DNA of 33,790 bases, from IMG/VR virus record IMGVR_UViG_3300025133_000373, positions 1 to 33,790 of that record. The stretch is one strand, 5' to 3'. Of this stretch, positions 30,801 through 33,790 are shown piece by piece. Each line of letters starts with the position of its first letter. Position 1 is the first letter of the stretch. The DNA comes from a virus. The translations under genes and the position numbers were made by a program. The notes below the pieces were generated by a model. The model searched no databases and was not told the DNA's origin. It was given only the letters and a program-made list of their open reading frames with translations.

Positions 30801-31559
30801 GGTGAGTCTATCTACTTCAGAATACCTCAAGATGAGACTGGACGTGTATTTAGCGGTGTAGCTTGGAAGATATTTGGACAAGGTAAAGAGCAAGATATTA
30901 GGTCTGTAATTGACTATACAGCTGGACAACTACCTACATTATCACCAGTATTAACCTCTATAAGCGCTATGAAAGACTATATGTCAGGGCAAATGCCTTA
31001 TGATAACTTTAGACAACGTTCTGCTATCAATCAAACTACATGGGATGCAGGATTCCCAGAACGTGACAAGGCTATGACTGGTTATATGTGGAATACTATG
31101 GGTGGTGGCATCTATAAGAGATACGACACACAAAACCTGGAAAAGATTAAAACTGATCTTGAAGAGTTACTTCACTTCCCTATCTTGGAGAATACTATAG
31201 GTAGGTTCTTAAAAGTATCTGACTATGGTATTAGACAAGAACTGACTAATGCAGCAGAAGGTGTTAAGCAAGAGTCTGCACAGCAAACACTAGCAGCCAA
31301 CCATGCCATCAACCAAATTGCACTTGATCCAAGCTATCAGATGACTGATGATGAGATTATGGCACTAGCTGCAAAGAGCAATAGCTTAGATAAAAAAGCT
31401 CAAAGAATCTTTGCTAATATATATGGTAACGTATTTGTACAAGAGCTAATGAAAGCACCATCAATTAAAGCAAGAGAGGCAATGTTTGAAAGAGTGAGAG
31501 AATTAGCTAAAGAGGGTAATTTACAAGCTCAGGAATATTTAGGTATCACAGATGAATAA
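24846..31559 (+). CDS. Giant polyvalent-type internal virion protein: ART-like, zincin and LPD38-like regions
   Basis: 2237 aa, one continuous frame. The N-terminus carries two copies of QWGFT..EI.AE (about 9-42). A Gly/Ala-rich hydrophobic segment lies at about 325-375. Residues about 775-930 look like the polyvalent ADP-ribosyltransferase region: ATHSTES (H780), GFLHFGNDAQARGRAS, then RGYDAIIYKNEVEAKGDSVA (Y909, E912, E914). A zinc metallopeptidase motif AHEIGH (H1144, E1145, H1148) is followed by SRGNILGRLASLKKYL and KELYADFFSALMTNP (E1350, possible third ligand). From about 1780 to the end, INPGFWMVNMVRDYNRT and SPAFLRKGTGNPVVNNIFMF match the LPD38 region of large phage proteins. By position it replaces T7 gp16 and is probably ejected with the DNA. 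Activities are inferred from motifs. Confidence 0.75.
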   Translation: MTTLQDAGQWGFTPDEINAEALRIQDTAKQWGFTDAEIEAEEGIKNSNWVRTVTNVNKPTLSTITDRLDSGYSPYIEIGGRKGKFNFDIPKREDDKTPGFQYQFEANDGNNYWFQLEKDYQGGRWDEAEHAEANYNEYKAWGAETRKELLNQMWAGSPQIAEFIDESVKNDVPWVNVQAGLKQFNTYRQISNSDTVGKPEVDENLVAMIENYKLMELTKGKGFAMMPEFEIPEDASEETRAFMEKILKVKQLAKDDPKGLLTKEWKWEDVPGYGYDSAVVGLAHEFLKIRNGDEDAIQSAAEMILTLQAYENQDWGKKTLFRISGIGSELPIMIPAGAAGAWFCGTAAAPGGPAVAGIAGAGCGMGTAFAAPAFFRDLLTNLMDEEMGVVDAHGVFDLLASAAEEGSWEFLIGALTGVVGKGTAMTMETLGVTNKIVKGGATLTTETTTMVGASGLVHDYTPTLQNFTDTAIDLLILRGGNKGFKETKSLMKRKYQGTEYYVRKNLMKLYAKSGIDPRAVKEHIKNNPELARELVETLGKKNFVMPDYYMRHVAEVMNRLEQVSRSTIKVGEQDFQVSRYYDAKNGEMEVMSRFDGEFKGLPDKITFKLTEDGNWTIKEMEGDLSIKGIQAIADFAESKGRQIIRTEGFDEVYKIIEMRQEKVETLDPRDQAAVDLMEGVKQTAEELRSLGKEKEAVEVETEGRNLLEQAVGKDYLQQAEAKVTEYEAFAIDKAAKDAANAEYRATGFYPPETVFKDTFGKIDKLEIPKHDIETQLIATHSTESANIAIIAEKGFDVSKGNGFLHFGNDAQARGRASGMNDASFVRVQVKYNKPLDARIWENFDEATEGLGTPLMTATFLKNLSREYENHPAKLTDAEFNTIRNEQSIQAQSLKLAEILQTRGYDAIIYKNEVEAKGDSVAIMSNANMRALGYAKSTTKGEAEALGADRGIIKGLPFSFKEQLQDIAKDDGINYYDYSNKEIIAEAKEFKLRFDGNIGRMEQDMLNGDFGASDKKQAQKSYREIKKFLKKFEESSGEKVAEEAFNFTGAPEARVTPKGMASDGGYNLSLIEGSTQANKIMTMPALVEIVDLLMDGKLPGIYKNLGEGTQGLFSHIPGKGKETGKIKLRADIFKDPKMAAKTVAHEIGHMVDWLEGAENYTMSRGNILGRLASLKKYLNTYMEGRPGGKKPLTQKEKNKLRYEAEKFIKNEVKAISEVPEIKELGITPQQIKDIFTGVMKRADVDPRIFQLISDAGKKLKKDITKTAMRGKIHPEILKIINSGKEKKAPSEDIRKRVLEKYHEMFEKEVTARELLSRDVVIEELKKVTQAWRPFDENANPKYTKYRHNSKELYADFFSALMTNPQFAKLTAPTAYEGFFNFINSKPKFKQAYDKIQEELTNGKTLDAAESKLRKGFQEGEKKFFDRLDQNEAVFKGKGREFAKILLDQYWYIISDVKNYKSSNIPDSKNPIFKIDEMRYQASEAEGYMNDMSSRVVDRMEKSNISHDDMGIYMFLRRVVKERGELANPRGFDEASAARRMAEMEARSPILSELANEYWTIRKEWVIDRLEQTNMYPKHLMDKLKDNDAYAKFDVIEYMDAHFGPGTGGRIFGQIGTLKDIANPFTTTMLNDMMLMRAASQNIALHTTIDFYRTANKTDPQVFAFEPAKKRFTGKFNEFIESTNPDLKLVRVLRNGKMEGYYLDKYVAEAFERNPLDGNAVINATRTFNNAIRTVLTDINPGFWMVNMVRDYNRTVKNLPATGSDKVIPYKQFLQYFKYWKQGFKPALRSVYGIPDSIIKEMYKNNELISIEERGNDFKADTEAERLLKRHHQKPHVWKKEITMPLKWLYRHMTNMGQAIERQNKVAAHLYIKEKFPDMSPEMQGHMIRVQAGSPAFLRKGTGNPVVNNIFMFSNAMKEGWRGDLEVMKDRPAEYMYKTIQANIIPKMLMHGMAVGMFGDETKTIMDGISEYDKMNYIIIPIGLGENGESIYFRIPQDETGRVFSGVAWKIFGQGKEQDIRSVIDYTAGQLPTLSPVLTSISAMKDYMSGQMPYDNFRQRSAINQTTWDAGFPERDKAMTGYMWNTMGGGIYKRYDTQNLEKIKTDLEELLHFPILENTIGRFLKVSDYGIRQELTNAAEGVKQESAQQTLAANHAINQIALDPSYQMTDDEIMALAAKSNSLDKKAQRIFANIYGNVFVQELMKAPSIKAREAMFERVRELAKEGNLQAQEYLGITDE

Positions 31560-31564
31560 TTTGT

Positions 31565-31570
31565 TATAAT
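31565..31570 (+). promoter_or_regulatory. Possible promoter element before the tail fibre gene
   Basis: A perfect TATAAT lies in the 33-base gap before the fibre gene, inside an imperfect hairpin with TTGTT/AACAA arms (31561-31579). No good -35 box lies at 16-18 bases. It could boost fibre expression, or be chance in AT-rich DNA. Confidence 0.25.
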
Positions 31571-31592
31571 CGACAACAATTAGAGGTTAAAA

Positions 31593-33248
31593 ATGGCAGT
31601 ATCAAGCACAACAAGTAAAGTAAGTTATACAGCATCAGCATCACAGACCGTATTTGCGTACACATTTAAGATATTCGCAGATGCAGATTTAAAGGTTTAT
31701 GTTAATGATGTACTTAAAACACTAACAACAGACTACACAGTATCTGATGCAGGGGAAACTGCAGGCGGTAATGTTACCTTTGGAACAGGATTATCAGCTT
31801 CCGATTCAGTAGTAATTGAAAGAGTCTTAACCCTTACCCAAGGAACGGACTATGTAGAGAACGATCCTTTCCCAGCAGAAACTCACGAAGATGCACTAGA
31901 TAGATTAACTTTTATCACACAACAACATCAAGATGCTTTAGATAGAACAGTTAAATTTGCTACTACGGTAACAGATGTAGGTGATGTAGAGGTATTAGGT
32001 TCAGCTACAGCTAGAGCAAGTAAATTATTTGCATTTGATTCTTCTGGTGGCTTAGACATTACTCAAGAAATCGGAGTTTACAAAGGTGGATGGGCTGCAA
32101 CTACTGCTTATGTTGTTCGAGATATTGTTAAAGATACTGGTAATAATAATATTTATATTTGTAATACCGTTCATACTGCTAGTGGTGCTTTACCAATTTC
32201 TAGTAATGCTGATTCAGCCAAATGGGATCTAATTGTAGACGCAGCAGCAGCAGCAACCTCTGCTACCGCAGCAGCGACTTCAGCTACGGCAGCTGCAAGT
32301 TCTGCCACAGCAGCAGCTAGTTCAGCTTCAGCAGCAGCTACTTCTAAAACTGGAGCAGATGCTGCTCAGACAGCAGCTGAGACTGCTCAGACAGCAGCTG
32401 AAACAGCAGAAACTAATGCAGAAACTGCTGAAACTAACGCTGAAACAGCAGAGACTAACGCAGAGACAGCAGAGACTAACGCAGCGTCTAGTGCAACAGC
32501 AGCAGCTTCTAGTGCTACCTCTGCTTCAACAAGTGCATCAACTGCTACGACAAAAGCAACAGCAGCAGCTTCTAGTGCGACAGCGGCTGCAAGTTCCGCA
32601 ACGGCAGCTGCGACATCAGCCACTAACGCTGCGACATCAGCCACGACTGCATCCACTCAAGCAACAAATGCTGCTACTTCAGCAACAACTGCTACGACTC
32701 AAGCTTCTACTGCTACTACTCAAGCAACAGCAGCAGCAGCGAGTGCAACAGCAGCAGCAGCTTCAGCAGATGCGTTTGATGATGTCTATCTAGGAGCTAA
32801 GGCTTCTGATCCAACATTAGATAATGATGGTGATGCTCTGACAGCAGGAGATATGTACTTTAATACAGGTACAGATAGAATGAGAGTTTATTCTGGAAGT
32901 GCTTGGGCAGATGTTGCTTTAGATAGTGCAACAATAGTTACCAAAACTTCAGCTACTGGTTCTGGAGTTCTTCCAGCAGGTACAACAGCACAACGAGATG
33001 GTTCGCCTTCAGCTGGTTATCTAAGATGGAATACAACAGACACTAGTGCTGAGGTATATGACGGTTCAGCTTGGGCTGCAGTAGGTGGAGGTAATACTAC
33101 TGATGAAGGCTTATATGAACATTCACATACTATCAGTGCTAACTACAGCATAACTAGCGGTAACAATGCTTTAACTGCTGGACCAATTACAATTAATACA
33201 GGAGTCTCAGTCACAGTACCTACTGGTTCGACTTGGGTGATAGCATAA
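31593..33248 (+). CDS. Tail fibre protein, T7 gp17-type N-terminus
   Basis: 551 aa. Residues 1-135 match the T7 fibre attachment domain: FAYTFKIFADADLKVYVNDV and YVENDPFPAETHEDALDRLT. Residues about 160-212 (YKGGWAATTAYVVRDIV..IYICNTVHTA...W) resemble a carbohydrate-binding module 5/12-like fold. Residues about 213-392 are a low-complexity Ala/Ser/Thr/Glu shaft with repeats AETAETN and ATSATAAASS. The C-terminus (DDVYLGAKASDPTLDNDGDA onward; ends GVSVTVPTGSTWVIA) is the receptor-facing tip. It attaches to the nozzle through the N-terminus and sets host range. Confidence 0.85.
   Translation: MAVSSTTSKVSYTASASQTVFAYTFKIFADADLKVYVNDVLKTLTTDYTVSDAGETAGGNVTFGTGLSASDSVVIERVLTLTQGTDYVENDPFPAETHEDALDRLTFITQQHQDALDRTVKFATTVTDVGDVEVLGSATARASKLFAFDSSGGLDITQEIGVYKGGWAATTAYVVRDIVKDTGNNNIYICNTVHTASGALPISSNADSAKWDLIVDAAAAATSATAAATSATAAASSATAAASSASAAATSKTGADAAQTAAETAQTAAETAETNAETAETNAETAETNAETAETNAASSATAAASSATSASTSASTATTKATAAASSATAAASSATAAATSATNAATSATTASTQATNAATSATTATTQASTATTQATAAAASATAAAASADAFDDVYLGAKASDPTLDNDGDALTAGDMYFNTGTDRMRVYSGSAWADVALDSATIVTKTSATGSGVLPAGTTAQRDGSPSAGYLRWNTTDTSAEVYDGSAWAAVGGGNTTDEGLYEHSHTISANYSITSGNNALTAGPITINTGVSVTVPTGSTWVIA
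32239..32772 (+). repeat. Low-complexity GCA/GCT-rich repeat tract in the fibre gene
   Basis: Short imperfect units coding for Ala-rich heptad-like sequence (AATSATAAASS, AETAETN). Because the units are biased, other frames stay open here without being genes. Such tracts can gain or lose units and change shaft length. Confidence 0.8.
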
Positions 33249-33249
33249 T

Positions 33250-33790
33250 ATGAGTAAAGTTAAGATTAAAGGAAACGCTTCGGGTACTGGTGTACTGACT
33301 ATTGAAGCTCCTAATACGGATACAGATAGAACGATTACGTTGCCTGATGAGGATATTACTTTAGGTGGTGGCGTAGATGGTATTGTTTCAACGGCTAATG
33401 CTACGGCTATTACTATTGATAGTAGTGAGAATGTAGGAGTGGGAACTTCGTCACCTAGTGTTGCACTTCAAGTAGAAGATTCTGATTTTCATCAAGCGTA
33501 TTTTAAAGGAACAAGTACAGTAGGTGGTATAAGACTAGGTAACTCTGTTTATGATAATGGTTTTATCTATTATGATAACGGTGCTAATATGCTGTTTAAT
33601 ACAAACAGCACAGAACGTATGCGTATTACATCAGACGGCAGAGGCTTGTCGCAATTTACTGCGAAGGCTTGGGTGAACTTTAATGGTACTGGTACTGTAG
33701 CTATTCGTGATAGTCATAATGTGAGTAGTATTACTGATAATGGTACTGGTGATTATACAATTACCCTTTCTAATGCTATGGCGAACACAA
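33250..33790 (+). CDS. Second tail-fibre-type structural protein (5' part, cut by window edge)
   Basis: 180 residues visible, no stop before the edge. It begins MSKVKIKGNASGTGVLTIEA, then DTDRTITLPDED (a common start of marine phage fibre proteins), SSENVGVGTSSPSVALQV, STERMRITSDGRG, and AKAWVNFNGTGTVAIRDSHN followed by NVSSITDNGTGDYTITLSNA. These blocks recur in phage tail fibre and adhesin proteins. The start is one base after the fibre stop, with only weak ribosome-site sequence, so it may be coupled to it. Confidence 0.75.
   Translation, partial: MSKVKIKGNASGTGVLTIEAPNTDTDRTITLPDEDITLGGGVDGIVSTANATAITIDSSENVGVGTSSPSVALQVEDSDFHQAYFKGTSTVGGIRLGNSVYDNGFIYYDNGANMLFNTNSTERMRITSDGRGLSQFTAKAWVNFNGTGTVAIRDSHNVSSITDNGTGDYTITLSNAMANT

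Noticed and set aside
32359-32793. Long open frames on both strands in the fibre repeat tract
   Set aside because: They are Leu/Gln-rich or Ala/Val-rich by-products of GCA/GCT-biased repeats in the fibre gene, with no start context.
1-33790. CRISPR array, insertion sequence, integrase/attachment site
   Set aside because: No regularly spaced repeats, transposase or recombinase motifs were seen; the repeats present are short pairs tied to gene starts.

Overview
The window is most of the genome of a short-tailed (podovirus-type) tailed bacteriophage. It has an AT-rich genome, probably from an uncultured source. The evidence is a complete head-and-tail block in one orientation: terminase small and large subunits, T7/BPP-1-type head-tail connector, scaffold, capsid, tail tubular proteins A and B, internal virion proteins, and a T7-type tail fibre. 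There is also a recombination/replication block, a lysis block and a dense cluster of very small early-type genes. No integrase, DNA polymerase, RNA polymerase, tRNA or CRISPR array is visible, so the phage probably uses the host's replication and transcription enzymes and I see no evidence of lysogeny. The host cannot be read from the sequence.

Layout. (a) 1-1420, plus strand: end of an unidentified gene, then a lysis-like cassette (XhlA-like coiled-coil/TM protein, 36-aa peptide, 3-TM holin-like protein), then a 42-aa stand-alone glycyl-radical-domain-like protein and a Met-rich 54-aa membrane protein. (b) 1617-3318, minus strand: recombination operon (DUF1071/Sak3-type annealing protein, YqaJ-type exonuclease, small SSB-like protein). 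(c) 3319-3949: divergent control region with a sigma70-like promoter and operator palindrome, a possible terminated small RNA or attenuator, a repeated box, and a strongly structured leader. (d) 3950-7438, plus strand: SF2 helicase, P4-type primase, helical protein, Ref-like nuclease and Holliday-junction-resolvase-like nuclease, mostly with overlapping ends. (e) 7445-11790, minus strand: about 19 tiny genes, many acidic and several with single TM segments, joined by ATGA overlaps, with two DNA-binding proteins at the distal end. (f) 11791-12310: non-coding control region with divergent promoters and possible operator, origin or packaging signals. (g) 12311 to the end, plus strand: packaging and morphogenesis genes, ending in two tail-fibre-type genes, the last cut by the window edge.

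How the parts work together. The minus-strand small genes look like an early host-takeover set driven from about 11.83 kb. The recombination operon and the helicase-primase-nuclease operon diverge from about 3.35-3.6 kb and would carry out recombination-dependent replication on host polymerase. An identical 14-bp palindrome at the annealing-protein promoter and at the terminase promoter suggests one regulator controls both; the 60-aa HTH protein at 7445-7627 is a candidate. The late operon packages DNA and builds a podovirus particle. Its 2237-aa protein combines an ART-like region, a zinc-metallopeptidase motif and a polyvalent-protein C-terminus, and is probably ejected into the host with the DNA.

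Points most worth a second look: the free-standing glycyl-radical domain, the structured leader with interleaved helices at 3.7-3.9 kb, the shared operator, the repeated GGAGGA(A/C)GTATGA stop/RBS/start cassette, tandem-duplicated KKKGRYSTLLTGG proteins next to terL with a GNAT gene inserted among them, and the 2237-aa polyvalent protein.
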